Below, piece by piece: positions 14,928 through 24,641 of a stretch of 45,002 bases of DNA (position 1 is its first letter; the number at the start of each line of letters is the position of its first letter). The notes below the pieces were generated by a model that was not told where the DNA came from, searched no databases, and saw only the letters and a program-made list of their open reading frames with translations. A program made the translations under genes and the position numbers. The stretch is from NCBI GenBank assembly GCA_011959105.1, contig BLLU01000047.1:1-45002 (forward strand), in the 5' to 3' direction. The DNA is from Lachnospiraceae bacterium (lineage in GTDB: Bacteria > Bacillota > Clostridia > Lachnospirales > Lachnospiraceae).

Positions 14928-17249
14928 CTAATCACTATGTTCATTCATATATGTCTGCACGCGGTTTTGAATAATCTCCGCCGTTTTCCACACATCTCTG
15001 CCGCCGGAAAAACAGTATTCCGCCTCCTCCTTAATAATCTCCAATATCTCTCCCGTGTCCTCTGAGCAATAGCCGCAACCGTTCATCAGCGCCAGATACT
15101 CCTCTTCCCAGCTGCTGCCATCCTTCTTTGTTTCCAGAACGGAGAATACACCGTCTCCCATGTCATACTGCAATTTGGGGCCCTGTCCGGTATCGTTGTA
15201 CACGGTATAACGGGAAATCAGATCGTTCCGAACGGGATGGTCACTGTCCCGCTGCTGCTCCGGATCAAAGAGCGACAGCAGATATTCCTGCACAATCTCC
15301 CGGTTCGGACTATCCTTGCTCACCACCAGATAGTAATCACCATTCCAGTAATTTCCGGCCCCTTCCTGTGTGGGAAAGCCCACAGGATGATACTGTTCCC
15401 CATACTGAGCCATTAATTGGGTGAAATAGGGATAAGAGACCAGCGTGACAAAAAAGCCCGCTGCTTTTCCCTCCTCCAAAGGGTTCTCCTCCCATCTGCC
15501 GGAACCGCGATAATCCTGCATATGCTCCAGAATCCGTATAAACAGCGGATCTGTAAAATTACATGTCCCCTTTTCCAAATCCAGAAAGGGAGAACGGGCC
15601 AGATCCCGCAGAAATGTTTGATACAAATATCCTGTCCCATAATTGTAACCCGGAGAGACCAGAAGATATTCCAGCCCCGGCTGGCTGTCCCATAAATCCA
15701 ATGCCTCCTCATAGGTCCAACTGTCCCCTGTCCACAATTCATTGGATACCATGGCAACGGTGGCAGCGGCCTGGGGCGCCAGACCAATCTGCCTGCCCTC
15801 AATCACACCGCTTTCCAGTACGCCGGGGAAAATACAATTCTCAAGTTCCGAAGGCAGAACCCCTGTCAAATCCGCAAGAGCGCCTTTTTTATACAGCATC
15901 CTCATATCCGCTGCAGATACCAGATAGAGATCCGCCGACTCTCCGGAGGTGAGTTCCAGTAATGCGCGTTCCCGAAATTCGTTCTGTATGCGGGTAATTT
16001 CCTCCGCTGCCGTAATGCCCTCTATTTCCGGCTTATCCACAAGCAGAACAGAATTTTCCTGTTGCCTGGAAAATTGCGCAGCACAGTCCAAAACATAATC
16101 GCAATAAGACATTGTGCTTACCAGGCGTAGCATGACTTTAGAGGACGCCTGTTCGGTATCCAACAGATAAATACATGTATTACCTCCGGCATGACTGAGC
16201 AAAAGCGGCTTCCCGCCAGCGCCGACGGATATCCGCATCAGCGCTGGATTGGCGCTCAACCCCATGGCTTCACCGTCCATGCAGTACGCTACTTCTCCTG
16301 TGCCCAGTTTCCAGCGGTACAGTTTTGTATCCGTGTCCAGATAATACAAAAAGCCCTCTTCCGACAAGACCTTTGGCGTAAAAGGCGGAAGTTTCACACT
16401 GGCTAAGGTCTTGATCCCCGATGTGAGATCATAGCCCACCAGATGTAACAACTCCTCCCCTGGATCATACCACTCGAAAACAGGGGCGCCATTGGGATCT
16501 TTCATGGAAAACTGTACCTCGCTCCCCCCGGTCTCCACATGCGCCTGTACCGCTCCGTCCTCTCCAAGTACCAGAATCTCTCCCAGCCTGCCATCCGATA
16601 TCAAATAATAATTCCCCTGGGCATCCGTATAAATCTTGTCAAAGACATATCCTTCCTGACCTAAAATTCCGTTCTCCGCCATGGCCGGATACAGATCCGT
16701 CATGCGCTGGACTTCTCCGTCTGCGGATATGTGGATAGCCACATACTTTTCAAGCTGCTCATCCTGTTTCACCTGAACAAAGAGAACACACTCCTCTTCA
16801 TTTACGATATCAAATGCCACCACATTTTTGTAGAGGCCGACAGCGCCAGGGAGATCGGGAAGTTGAAATTCCTGATGCCTGATCTCCTCTGCTCCTTCTT
16901 CATAATGATTCAGGCAATAGGACAGCTGAACGCTTCCCCCATCCTGAAGTGTCATGCCCAAACAGTCCAAGGCATAGATATGCTTTCCCCATACACTGTA
17001 AAAAGTGTTTTGTTTCTCATAGAGACTATAGGCCGTATCTGTCTCCAGATCATCAATATATTGTCTCAAATACAATGTATAAGCCAAGCCTTCCTTTAGA
17101 TCCGCATTCCATATTTCGTCTTGCCAGTCAAATGCCTCAGACTGGGGTTCCTGGACAAAAGAAGAATCCACGGAAGTTCTCTCTTCCGTCCCCGCCTGTC
17201 CGCAGGCTGTCAACAGCAGAACCATAACGAGCAGAGCAGCCCTTTTCAA
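14928..17249 (-). CDS. Large lipoprotein with C-terminal solute-binding-like domain
   Basis: 773 aa. The chosen start is TTG at 17249, nine bases after AAGGAG, which gives a classic lipoprotein signal (KRAALLVMVLLLTAC, lipobox LTAC). A TTG 24 bases upstream is the longer alternative. Residues about 60-380 look like repeated beta-propeller-like segments (YLLDTEQ, DKIYTDAQGNYYLISDGR). The part from about 390 onward resembles an ABC-type extracellular solute-binding protein (ADLYLVSAADMRMLYKKGAL, LAPQAAATVAMVSNELW, PVGFPTQEGAGNYW). No permease genes are adjacent. It follows a small His-rich lipoprotein by 44 bases, probably in one transcript. The substrate is unknown and the role could be sensing rather than uptake. 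Confidence 0.82.
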   Translation of the reverse strand: MKRAALLVMVLLLTACGQAGTEERTSVDSSFVQEPQSEAFDWQDEIWNADLKEGLAYTLYLRQYIDDLETDTAYSLYEKQNTFYSVWGKHIYALDCLGMTLQDGGSVQLSYCLNHYEEGAEEIRHQEFQLPDLPGAVGLYKNVVAFDIVNEEECVLFVQVKQDEQLEKYVAIHISADGEVQRMTDLYPAMAENGILGQEGYVFDKIYTDAQGNYYLISDGRLGEILVLGEDGAVQAHVETGGSEVQFSMKDPNGAPVFEWYDPGEELLHLVGYDLTSGIKTLASVKLPPFTPKVLSEEGFLYYLDTDTKLYRWKLGTGEVAYCMDGEAMGLSANPALMRISVGAGGKPLLLSHAGGNTCIYLLDTEQASSKVMLRLVSTMSYCDYVLDCAAQFSRQQENSVLLVDKPEIEGITAAEEITRIQNEFRERALLELTSGESADLYLVSAADMRMLYKKGALADLTGVLPSELENCIFPGVLESGVIEGRQIGLAPQAAATVAMVSNELWTGDSWTYEEALDLWDSQPGLEYLLVSPGYNYGTGYLYQTFLRDLARSPFLDLEKGTCNFTDPLFIRILEHMQDYRGSGRWEENPLEEGKAAGFFVTLVSYPYFTQLMAQYGEQYHPVGFPTQEGAGNYWNGDYYLVVSKDSPNREIVQEYLLSLFDPEQQRDSDHPVRNDLISRYTVYNDTGQGPKLQYDMGDGVFSVLETKKDGSSWEEEYLALMNGCGYCSEDTGEILEIIKEEAEYCFSGGRDVWKTAEIIQNRVQTYMNEHSD

Positions 17250-17293
17250 ATCCCATCTCTCCTTCCAATTCAAGCTGTGCGTCCCGTGTCACA

Positions 17294-17569
17294 CTATTTA
17301 TGATCCGGCTCGCTATGTAACTCCGTCTCACCGGTTTTAAAAGACTGCAGAACTGCATGGCAGGAATTACACTCCTCCCGGGTATAGACATAGTAAACCG
17401 TTACGTTACAGCCCTTAACCCCCTGAGATGTGTTATAACTATGGCTATACCCATGACTAAATCGGGTTCCGTCCGGCAGGAACGTGGTATGATCATGAGA
17501 GCATCCTGCTGCCGGCGTCATACCTGTCAGCAATGTACCAATCAATCCAATCAACATGAAACCTTTCAT
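17294..17569 (-). CDS. Small His-rich putative lipoprotein with a CxxCH motif
   Basis: 91 aa, ATG at 17569 behind AGGAGG at 8 bases. A signal-like N-terminus (KGFMLIGLIGTLLTG) ends in PAAGC, a non-classical lipobox. The mature part is short and rich in His (SHDH, SHGYSHSY, CNSCH, HSEPDH) with four Cys. CNSCH has the form of a heme c attachment site, but clostridia of this type generally lack cytochrome c maturation, so a metal or redox site is more likely. It leads the unit with the large lipoprotein. The family was not recognised. Confidence 0.7.
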   Translation of the reverse strand: MKGFMLIGLIGTLLTGMTPAAGCSHDHTTFLPDGTRFSHGYSHSYNTSQGVKGCNVTVYYVYTREECNSCHAVLQSFKTGETELHSEPDHK

Positions 17570-17615
17570 AAGAAATACCTCCTGTTTTTTAAATTTTTAA
17601 TATTCCATATGCTTC

Positions 17616-17646
17616 CATGCATTCTCAATCAAAAAAGGAATGCATG
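17616..17646 (-). promoter_or_regulatory. Leader hairpin upstream of the small lipoprotein
   Basis: Perfect 9-bp stem CATGCATTC / GAATGCATG with a 13-base loop, just downstream of the promoter at 17657-17684 and upstream of the AGGAGG site. Confidence 0.5.
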
Positions 17647-17656
17647 TTTCTAATCT

Positions 17657-17684
17657 ATTATACCATATCCATAGTTTTTTTCAA
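17657..17684 (-). promoter_or_regulatory. Sigma-A promoter of the lipoprotein unit
   Basis: Minus strand TTGAAA, 16 bases, TATAAT, about 88 bases upstream of the 91-aa gene. The rest of 17570-17874 holds the leader, a strongly A+T-rich spacer and the tpiA terminator; no gene is visible there. Confidence 0.7.
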
Positions 17685-17807
17685 GGCGTTATGTAATATT
17701 AATTTTACTTCATGTTAAATGTATTTATCTGGATTGTTTTATAATATTGTTTGTTTATTCTATAATGTGGATTTTTATAATCAAATAGTCTACACCTCCC
17801 AGAGCCA

Positions 17808-17854
17808 TAAAAAAGGAACCGGATACAGGAGTATGTATCCTGCATCCGATTCCT
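17808..17854 (-). terminator. Rho-independent terminator of gap-pgk-tpiA
   Basis: On the minus strand, stem AGGAATCGGAT / ATCCGGTTCCT with a smaller nested hairpin in its loop, followed by six T. It lies 20 bases after the tpiA stop. Confidence 0.9.
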
Positions 17855-17874
17855 CATATTATGAACTTTACTGC

Positions 17875-18624
17875 CTATTTATAATTCACAATCGCGCCAA
17901 AATCCGGCTTCAGGGACGCACCGCCCACCAGGCCGCCGTCAATATCCGGCTGCGCAAACAACTCGGGAGCGCTGGAGGCAGACACGGAGCCGCCGTACTG
18001 AATCCGAATGGCCTCCGCCGTGGCCTGATCATAGATCTCGGCTATGCAGTCACGGATGGCTTTGCACACCTCCTGCGCCTGCTCGGTGGTAGCCACCTTG
18101 CCTGTGCCGATGGCCCAGATGGGCTCATAGGCAATTACGGCGGAAGCAGCCTGCTCCGCAGTCACGTTCAGGAACGCGATCTTGATCTGCTGACGGATCC
18201 AGTCAATGGTGATCCCCTGCTCTCTCTGGGTCAGGGACTCACCGCAGCAGATAATAGGGGTGATACCATGTTCAAAGGCTTTCAGCACCTTTCTGTTCAC
18301 GGTCTCATCCGTCTCCGCAAAGTACTCTCTTCTCTCAGAATGGCCTATGATCACATACTTCACGCCCACATCCGTCAACATATCAGGAGCGATTTCGCCC
18401 GTGAACGCGCCCTTCTCCTCATAGTACATATTTTCCGCACCGATCTGGATATTTGTACCCTTGGCCGCTTCCATGGCGGGGATAATATCAATGGCGGGCA
18501 CACAGAATACCACGTCCACCTCGTCATTTACCACCAGGGGTTTCAGGGTATTTACCAGTTCCACTGCCTGGCTGGGCGTCATATTCATCTTCCAGTTGCC
18601 GGCAATAATCTTCTTTCTAGCCAT
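17875..18624 (-). CDS. tpiA: Triosephosphate isomerase
   Basis: 249 aa, full length. It interconverts dihydroxyacetone phosphate and glyceraldehyde 3-phosphate in glycolysis. Catalytic Lys in GNWKMN near the N-terminus, His in GHSERR (about residue 96) and Glu in [12 protein letters not shown] (about 166) are all present, with the phosphate loop IQYGGSVS. It is last in the gap-pgk-tpiA operon, 63 bases after pgk, and ends at a strong terminator. Nothing odd. Confidence 0.98.
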   Translation of the reverse strand: MARKKIIAGNWKMNMTPSQAVELVNTLKPLVVNDEVDVVFCVPAIDIIPAMEAAKGTNIQIGAENMYYEEKGAFTGEIAPDMLTDVGVKYVIIGHSERREYFAETDETVNRKVLKAFEHGITPIICCGESLTQREQGITIDWIRQQIKIAFLNVTAEQAASAVIAYEPIWAIGTGKVATTEQAQEVCKAIRDCIAEIYDQATAEAIRIQYGGSVSASSAPELFAQPDIDGGLVGGASLKPDFGAIVNYK

Positions 18625-18687
18625 ACTCTTCTCCTCGATTTCTGTCTATTTTTCCGATACGGGGACTCAGGCCCCGCTGTCACATTT

Positions 18688-19911
18688 CTATTTGTCGTCA
18701 GCAGCCGCCACGCCGGGAAGGGTCTTGCCCTCCAAAAACTCCAGAGAAGCGCCGCCGCCGGTGGAGATATGGCTCATCTTGTCACCGAAGCCCAACTGGT
18801 TCACTGCCGCCGCGGAATCACCGCCGCCGATGATGGTGGTAGCATCGGTCTCTGCCAGAGCCTTAGCCACAGCGATGGTGCCTGCCGCCAGAGTGGGATT
18901 CTCAAACACGCCCATGGGTCCGTTCCAAACCACTGTCTTAGCAGTCTTTACCGCCTCTGCGTACATGGCTGCGGTCTTGGGTCCGATATCACAGCCCTCT
19001 CTGTCCGCAGGCATATTCTCCACATCATATACTTCCACCTCCACAGGAGCGTCAATGGGATTGGGGAACTCGGCGATGGTCACGGAGTCCACGGGAAGCA
19101 GCAGCTTTTTGCCCAGCTTCTCGGCCTTTTCCAACATCTCCTTGCAGTAATCCAGCTTCTCATTGTCCACCAGAGATTTGCCGATCTCATAACCCTGGGC
19201 CTTCAGGAATGTGTAGGCCATGCCGCCGCCGATAATCAGCGTATCACATTTCTCCAGCAGGTTGGAGATTACATTCAGTTTATCCGCAACCTTGGCACCG
19301 CCCAGAATCGCCACAAAGGGCCTTACCGGATTCTCCACCGCGTTGCCCAGGAAATTGATCTCCTTCTGCATCAGATAGCCCACCACATTGGAGCCGCCCT
19401 TGGCGGTAATACACTTGGTCACACCCTCCACAGAAGCATGGGCCCTGTGGGAAGAACCAAAGGCGTCACACACATAATCATCCGCCAGATCAGCCAGTTC
19501 CTGAGAGAACTGCTCGCCGTTCTTGGTCTCCTCCTTGCCGCGGAAACGGGTATTCTGCAGCAGAACCACATCCCCTTCCTTCATGGCTTCCACAGCGGCG
19601 GTGGCTGCCTCGCCGGTCACATTGTAGTCCGCTACGAACACCACTTCCTTGCCCAGCTTCTCGGACAGTCTCTTGGCCACAGGAGCCAGGGACTCCTTCT
19701 CATTGGGGCCTTCCTTCACCTTGCCCAGATGGGAGCAGAGAATTACCCTGCCGCCGTCGCCAATCAGCTTCTGAATCGTAGGCAGTGCCGCCACGATACG
19801 GGTTTCGTCGGTGATCTCTCCATTCTTCAGAGGCACGTTAAAATCGCATCTAACCAGAACTCTTCTTCCTTTTACGTTGATATCATCAACGGATTTCTTG
19901 TTCAAGCCCAT
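18688..19911 (-). CDS. pgk: Phosphoglycerate kinase
   Basis: 407 aa, a little longer than usual (about 395). It makes ATP from 1,3-bisphosphoglycerate. Substrate-binding [13 protein letters not shown] and [10 protein letters not shown], and the nucleotide-binding [17 protein letters not shown] and GGGDSAAA are all present. It lies between gap and tpiA. The 106-base gap to gap contains a strong hairpin, so the relative levels of gap and pgk-tpiA may be set by partial termination or processing there. Confidence 0.98.
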   Translation of the reverse strand: MGLNKKSVDDINVKGRRVLVRCDFNVPLKNGEITDETRIVAALPTIQKLIGDGGRVILCSHLGKVKEGPNEKESLAPVAKRLSEKLGKEVVFVADYNVTGEAATAAVEAMKEGDVVLLQNTRFRGKEETKNGEQFSQELADLADDYVCDAFGSSHRAHASVEGVTKCITAKGGSNVVGYLMQKEINFLGNAVENPVRPFVAILGGAKVADKLNVISNLLEKCDTLIIGGGMAYTFLKAQGYEIGKSLVDNEKLDYCKEMLEKAEKLGKKLLLPVDSVTIAEFPNPIDAPVEVEVYDVENMPADREGCDIGPKTAAMYAEAVKTAKTVVWNGPMGVFENPTLAAGTIAVAKALAETDATTIIGGGDSAAAVNQLGFGDKMSHISTGGGASLEFLEGKTLPGVAAADDK

Positions 19912-19966
19912 TTTATGATCTCCTTACATCTTCATTAATAGTCGCTGTTTATTTAATGCAAAAGCC

Positions 19967-19994
19967 AAGGGCCCGGTCCAAGGACCGGACCCTT
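19967..19994 (-). terminator. GC-rich hairpin between gap and pgk, partial terminator or processing site
   Basis: A 13-bp stem with a 2-base loop, whose one imperfect pair is a G-T wobble only in the minus-strand RNA. It is followed by CTTGGCTTTTGC, a weak U-tract. It likely reduces read-through from gap or protects the gap mRNA 3' end. Confidence 0.65.
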
Positions 19995-20017
19995 AAAAAG
20001 GTCTTATTATATGATAC

Positions 20018-21031
20018 TTAAGCCAACTCGCTGAAGTACTTAATGGTGCGGACCATCTGAGAGGTATAGCTGTTCTCATTGTCATACCAGGACACAACCT
20101 GTACCAGAGAGTTACCGTCTTCCATCTTGGAAACCATGGTCTGGGTAGCGTCGAAGATGGAACCATAGGTGCTGCCGATCACATCGGAGGATACGATCTC
20201 ATCCTCATTGTAAGCAAAGGACTCGGTAGCTGCTGCCTTCATGGCGGCGTTGATGCCTTCCTTGGTAACCTCACCCTTTACAACAGCTACCAGAATCGTG
20301 GTGGAGCCGGTAGGGGTGGGAACGCGCTGAGCGGAACCGATCAGCTTGCCGTTCAACTCAGGGATAACCAGGCCGATGGCCTTGGCAGCGCCGGTGGAGT
20401 TGGGAACGATATTGCATGCGCCTGCGCGGCTTCTTCTCAGATCACCCTTTCTCTGGGGACCGTCCAGAATCATCTGGTCACCGGTGTAAGCGTGCACGGT
20501 GGTCATGATACCGCTCTGGATCGCTGCGAAATCGTTCAGTGCCTTAGCCATGGGAGCCAGGCAGTTGGTGGTGCAGGAAGCTGCGGAGATAACGGTATCC
20601 TCAGCCTTCAGGGTGTCATGGTTTACATTGTATACGATGGTAGGAAGGTCATTGCCTGCGGGAGCAGAGATAACAACCTTGCGGGCGCCGGCGGTGATAT
20701 GCGCGGAAGCCTTGTCCTTGGAGGTGTAGAAACCGGTGCACTCCAGAACCACGTCTACCTTCAGTTCACCCCAGGGGAGCTTGGAAGCGTCCGCCTCTTT
20801 GTAGATGGTGATGGTCTTGCCGTTCACGGTGATATTGTCCTCACCGGCCACTACGCTGTCAGCGTACTTATACTTGCCCTGGGAAGAGTCATACTTCAGC
20901 AGGTGCGCCAGCATCTTGGGGCTGGTCAGATCGTTGATAGCCACTACCTCGTAGCCCTCTGCGTCGAACATCTGCCTGAAAGCCAGACGACCGATACGGC
21001 CAAAACCATTAATTGCTACTCTTACTGCCAT
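20018..21031 (-). CDS. gap: Glyceraldehyde-3-phosphate dehydrogenase, type I
   Basis: 337 aa, full length. It oxidises glyceraldehyde 3-phosphate with NAD and phosphate. The nucleotide-binding NGFGRIGR is at 8-15, Asp-type NAD specificity at AINDLT, catalytic Cys153 in SCTTNC, and substrate sites at NSTGAAKA and PTPTGS. The ATG at 21031 follows AGGAGG. It is first gene of the operon, with its own near-consensus promoter. No CggR-like regulator is adjacent. Confidence 0.98.
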   Translation of the reverse strand: MAVRVAINGFGRIGRLAFRQMFDAEGYEVVAINDLTSPKMLAHLLKYDSSQGKYKYADSVVAGEDNITVNGKTITIYKEADASKLPWGELKVDVVLECTGFYTSKDKASAHITAGARKVVISAPAGNDLPTIVYNVNHDTLKAEDTVISAASCTTNCLAPMAKALNDFAAIQSGIMTTVHAYTGDQMILDGPQRKGDLRRSRAGACNIVPNSTGAAKAIGLVIPELNGKLIGSAQRVPTPTGSTTILVAVVKGEVTKEGINAAMKAAATESFAYNEDEIVSSDVIGSTYGSIFDATQTMVSKMEDGNSLVQVVSWYDNENSYTSQMVRTIKYFSELA

Positions 21032-21121
21032 TTTAGTTTCCTCCTAAAATTTTATATTGTTTTGACAAGAAACTCCCCAGGCATCCAGCCATCGGATTGT
21101 CAAAATTTTGTCAACACTGTT

Positions 21122-21150
21122 ATTTTACCTAATTCCTGTCCAAAATTCAA
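21122..21150 (-). promoter_or_regulatory. Sigma-A promoter of gap-pgk-tpiA
   Basis: Minus strand TTGAAT, 17 bases, TAAAAT, giving a leader of about 84 bases. The leader contains repeated TTGACA-like words (near 21100-21117 on the minus strand), of unknown meaning. Confidence 0.65.
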
Positions 21151-21209
21151 GATGTAAATCAAAAATAATTGGCAAAACTGGCAATTTTTACAGTTTGTTA
21201 ATAATTTTA

Positions 21210-21857
21210 TTACATGCCCTTCCGAAGCATTCCGTCATACGCTTCCCAGGAGACATACCTCCCTCCCATACGCTCCAGATGAGGCGTATGAAACTGACAG
21301 TCAATGAACAGGAATCCCTTCTCTTCCAGCAATCGGGCCAGGGCGATCAGCGCTGCCTTGGAGCCGTTTTCTTTTTCCGAAAACATACTCTCCCCGAAAA
21401 AACACTTCCCGATGGAGACACCGTAGAGCCCCCCTGCCAGCACGCCGTCCTCATAGGCTTCCAGACTCAGGGCATAGCCCTCCCGGTGCAGTCTGCGGTA
21501 GGCCTCTTCCATCTCATCCGTGATCCAGGTACCCTCCGCGAATTCCCGCTTGACCCGGCATCGGTGCATGGTGTCCCCGAAGTCCCGGTTAAGTTCCATA
21601 TGATATTGATGTTTTTGCGCATATTTTTTCATGGAACGGGAGATATGGATTTCCCCGGGAAAAATCAGAAAACGCTCCCTGGGGCACCACCACAATATCT
21701 CCTCCCCCGGCTCGTACCAAGGAAAAATGCCATGGGTATACGCCAGCAGCAGACGTTCCACGCACAGATCTCCCCCCACGGCCAGCAGCCCGTCCTCCCG
21801 GGCCAACAAGGGATTGGGGAAAGATATTTCCCCGGGATTCAAACGAAATACCGGCAA
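21210..21857 (-). CDS. aat: Leucyl/phenylalanyl-tRNA-protein transferase
   Basis: 215 aa from a TTG at 21857, nine bases after AAGGAG; a TTG at 21866 gives three more residues but touches that site. Aat adds Leu or Phe from tRNA to proteins with N-terminal Arg or Lys, making them N-degron substrates of ClpS/ClpAP. Family motifs are plain: FPNPLLAREDGLLAVGGDL, YTHGIFPWYEPGEEILWW, GTWITDEMEEAY, GGLYGVSIGKCFFGESMFS, FIDCQFHTPHLERMGGR. It follows clpA by about 23 bases, completing a clpS-clpA-aat operon. This combination is well known in Proteobacteria but scarce in Firmicutes. Confidence 0.95.
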   Translation of the reverse strand: MPVFRLNPGEISFPNPLLAREDGLLAVGGDLCVERLLLAYTHGIFPWYEPGEEILWWCPRERFLIFPGEIHISRSMKKYAQKHQYHMELNRDFGDTMHRCRVKREFAEGTWITDEMEEAYRRLHREGYALSLEAYEDGVLAGGLYGVSIGKCFFGESMFSEKENGSKAALIALARLLEEKGFLFIDCQFHTPHLERMGGRYVSWEAYDGMLRKGM

Positions 21858-21880
21858 TCTGTCCAACTCCTTTCCGAAGG

Positions 21881-24208
21881 CTACTGTTTGATGGTAAAGG
21901 TTCCGTCCTCACAGGAAAGAAAGCATTTCCCCCCTTCTTTCAAAGAGCCGAACAATATCTCATCCACCAGAAGGGGCTTGATCTCCCCCTGTATCACCCT
22001 TTCGATTTCCCGGGCTCCGAATTCCGCGCTTGTGCCTTTTCTTTTGATTCCCGCCCTCGCCTTTTCATCCGCCGACAGTTCTATATTCCTGCGCAGAAGC
22101 ATCTGTTTCAGTTCCCCCAGCTTCTTGTCCACGATCTGTCCGGCCATCCTGTCGTCCATTCCGTTAAATACCACCGTCCTGGTCAGACGATTGCGAAACT
22201 CCGGCTGGAAGATACGTTTCACCTCCTCCAGAATAGCATCTGACTTTACCTGCACCCCACCGAAACCGATGCCGGGTTTTCCCACCCGGCTGGCTCCCGC
22301 ATTGGATGTCATGATCAAAATAATGTTCCGGAAATCCGCCTTTCTGCCCTGGTTATCCGTCAGCGTGGCATAATCCATTACCTGCAGCAGAATATTGTAG
22401 ATATCCGGATGTGCCTTCTCGATCTCGTCCAGCAGAAGGACTGCATGCGGATGTTTGCGGATCTCTTCTGTGAGAAGGCCGCCCTCCTCATAGCCCACAT
22501 AACCGGCGGGCGCGCCCACCAGCTTGGCCACTGCATGTTTCTCCCCGTATTCGCTCATGTCGAAGCGGACCAGGCTGATGCCCAGTTCTCTGGCCAGGCT
22601 TTTGGCGATCTCCGTTTTCCCCACCCCGGTAGGCCCCACAAAGAGCAGGCTGGCCAGGGGCTTTCCCTCCTCCAGAAGCCCGGCTTTTGAGAATTTCACC
22701 GCATTGACCACCTGGGAGACCGCCTCCTCCTGGCCGAAGATCTGGCCCTGCAGGCGCCCCTCCAGAGCGGCCAGCACTGCCGCCTCGTCCCTTTCCACCG
22801 CCTGCCTGGGAATATGGCAGACTTTGGAAAGAAGTTCGTCGATAAGATCCTTTCCCACGGACTGCCCTTCCCCCGCAAGAGGGTGCAGCCGACGGTAGGC
22901 TCCCGCCTCGTCCATCAGATCCACGGCCTTATCCGGCAGAAAGCGCTCATTGATATGCTTTGCGCTCATCTCCACCGCGTATTCCAGCGCCCCCTCCTCA
23001 TAGGTGACGCCGTGGAACCGCTCATAGCCCTCTTTCAAGCCTTCCAGAATACGCACACAGTCCTCCGGGGCCGGTTCCCGGATCTCAATGTTCTGAAACC
23101 TCCGCACAAGGCCCTTACTCTTCTCAAAATACTTTTTATATTCCCCGTATGTGGTGGCGCCGATAAACCGAATCTGCCCCCTCTCCAGATAGGGCTTCAG
23201 CATGTTGGAAACATCAAAGGCTCCGCCGCCCACCGCCCCCGCACCCACAATATTATGGATTTCGTCCATATAGAGGATGGGTTTCTCCTGGCGGCTGACG
23301 CCGTCCATCACCTTCTTAAAGCGCTTCTCGAAATCTCCCCTGTACTGGGTACCCGCCAGCAGGCTTCCCAGATCCAGGGCATATATCTTTGCCCCCCGCA
23401 GAGGTTCCGGAACCCTGCCTTCCTCTAAAAGCCTGGCAAGACCATAGGCAATGGCGGTCTTTCCCACCCCCGGTTCCCCTATGTGGAGAGGATTGTTTTT
23501 CTCCCTGCGGCAGAGAATCTGCATGGTGCGCTCCAGTTCTTCCTCCCTGCCGATGAGAGGATTGGCTTGCTCCGCCAGATCATTGAGACAGACCACATAC
23601 CGCTGCCAGCCGGCGCCCTGCCTGCTGCCGCGGGGCCGCTCCTGCCCTTCCCAATCCTCCCCTTCCTCCGGCTCGTCCTGGGGCTGTTCCTGTCCCGCCG
23701 CCATGCCATCCTTTTCTTCCCAATGATCCGCACCCGGCTTCCTGTTATTGCCGCGGCTCCCCTCTTCATAAAGAACGGCCATTTCCTGAAGGAGTGTGTT
23801 CCGTTCCACTCCCTGGGCCCGCATATAATAGACAGCATAGCTTTCCTCCAGCCCGTATATGGCAAACAGGACATGGGACAGTTCCACCGCCTCTTTCCCA
23901 CTGTTTTCCGCCAGTTCTCCCACCTTTTCCAGCACGTTCTGCATGTCCAGGGACAGTTCGGGAGCCTTCCCCTCATCCGCCTCCCGGCATTCCATCTGCT
24001 CTTCAAGATATGTCCTCAGATGGTAGTCCAATTCCGAAACGCTGCCCCCGCAGTTTTCAAATGCCTGCGCAAACACATCATTCTGGCAGATCACGAACAG
24101 CATCAGTTCCGGCACCACATACTCAAAATGCGCGCTTTTAGCCAAAACAACCGTCCGATTGATTATCTCCTCCACTTCTTCCGATACACCCATTTCCATT
24201 ATCCTCAT
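21881..24208 (-). CDS. clpA: ATP-dependent Clp protease unfoldase ClpA
   Basis: 775 aa from the ATG at 24208. A better-placed ribosome site (GAGG) could favour the ATG at 24193, which gives MGVSEEVEEII, similar to the usual ClpA opening. Order: ClpN domain (about 1-150), acidic linker (150-200), D1 with Walker A GEPGVGKT (244-251) and Walker B ILYMDEIH, D2 with Walker A GPTGVGKT (525-532) and Walker B VLLLDEIEKAH. There is no ClpB/ClpC middle domain. The ClpP-docking tripeptide IGF is at 647-649 (PGIGFGG), so it should drive ClpP, which lies outside the window. It sits five bases after clpS, so coupling is tight. Confidence 0.95.
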   Translation of the reverse strand: MRIMEMGVSEEVEEIINRTVVLAKSAHFEYVVPELMLFVICQNDVFAQAFENCGGSVSELDYHLRTYLEEQMECREADEGKAPELSLDMQNVLEKVGELAENSGKEAVELSHVLFAIYGLEESYAVYYMRAQGVERNTLLQEMAVLYEEGSRGNNRKPGADHWEEKDGMAAGQEQPQDEPEEGEDWEGQERPRGSRQGAGWQRYVVCLNDLAEQANPLIGREEELERTMQILCRREKNNPLHIGEPGVGKTAIAYGLARLLEEGRVPEPLRGAKIYALDLGSLLAGTQYRGDFEKRFKKVMDGVSRQEKPILYMDEIHNIVGAGAVGGGAFDVSNMLKPYLERGQIRFIGATTYGEYKKYFEKSKGLVRRFQNIEIREPAPEDCVRILEGLKEGYERFHGVTYEEGALEYAVEMSAKHINERFLPDKAVDLMDEAGAYRRLHPLAGEGQSVGKDLIDELLSKVCHIPRQAVERDEAAVLAALEGRLQGQIFGQEEAVSQVVNAVKFSKAGLLEEGKPLASLLFVGPTGVGKTEIAKSLARELGISLVRFDMSEYGEKHAVAKLVGAPAGYVGYEEGGLLTEEIRKHPHAVLLLDEIEKAHPDIYNILLQVMDYATLTDNQGRKADFRNIILIMTSNAGASRVGKPGIGFGGVQVKSDAILEEVKRIFQPEFRNRLTRTVVFNGMDDRMAGQIVDKKLGELKQMLLRRNIELSADEKARAGIKRKGTSAEFGAREIERVIQGEIKPLLVDEILFGSLKEGGKCFLSCEDGTFTIKQ

Positions 24209-24213
24209 TTCTC

Positions 24214-24513
24214 TCAGATTGCTTCCATGGTCATCCGAAAGGGATACCCTTCCTCCCTGGCCCTGGCTGTGGCGTTATGCACTCTGGTAGCGGCGATATC
24301 CCGGGGATATACGCCCACTGCTGCCCGGCCGCTCTCATGCACCTTCATCATCAGATGGACGGCCTCTATCTCATCCTTATGGAAAATCTCCCGCAAAAGT
24401 TCCACCACAAAATCCATGGGAGTAAAATCGTCGTTATGCATGATGACCTGGTAACGTTTTGGCTCCCTGATCTCAATTTCGGTTCTCTCCCTTGTCTCAC
24501 CCTGTACAGCCAT
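24214..24513 (-). CDS. clpS: ClpS adaptor (N-recognin)
   Basis: 99 aa from the ATG at 24513, behind AAGGAA; the frame is open further upstream without a ribosome site. ClpS binds destabilising N-terminal residues and delivers substrates to ClpA. The substrate-pocket residues are conserved: N27-D28-D29, T31, P32, the gatekeeper Met33 and His59 (KVHESG). The flexible N-terminal tail (about 15 residues), needed for delivery, is present. It is first in the operon with clpA and aat, under a near-consensus promoter. Confidence 0.95.
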   Translation of the reverse strand: MAVQGETRERTEIEIREPKRYQVIMHNDDFTPMDFVVELLREIFHKDEIEAVHLMMKVHESGRAAVGVYPRDIAATRVHNATARAREEGYPFRMTMEAI

Positions 24514-24566
24514 ATTCTTTTTCCTTCCCTGTAATCTCAACTGCAGGCATTCACGCCCATAGCTGT

Positions 24567-24595
24567 ATTATACATCCGAATCGGGCAATAATCAA
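24567..24595 (-). promoter_or_regulatory. Sigma-A promoter of clpS-clpA-aat
   Basis: Minus strand TTGATT, 17 bases, TATAAT, about 55 bases before the clpS ATG. No CtsR-type heptad repeat was seen near it. Confidence 0.75.
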
Positions 24596-24641
24596 TCTGC
24601 AGTAAAAGACTCTGAAAAGTCTGCTCTCATGGCATTCCCTC

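Noticed and set aside
17719..19938. Open frame of 739 codons on the plus strand across tpiA and pgk
   Set aside because: Antisense shadow of highly conserved glycolytic genes; the sequence is His/Leu/Gly-rich noise.
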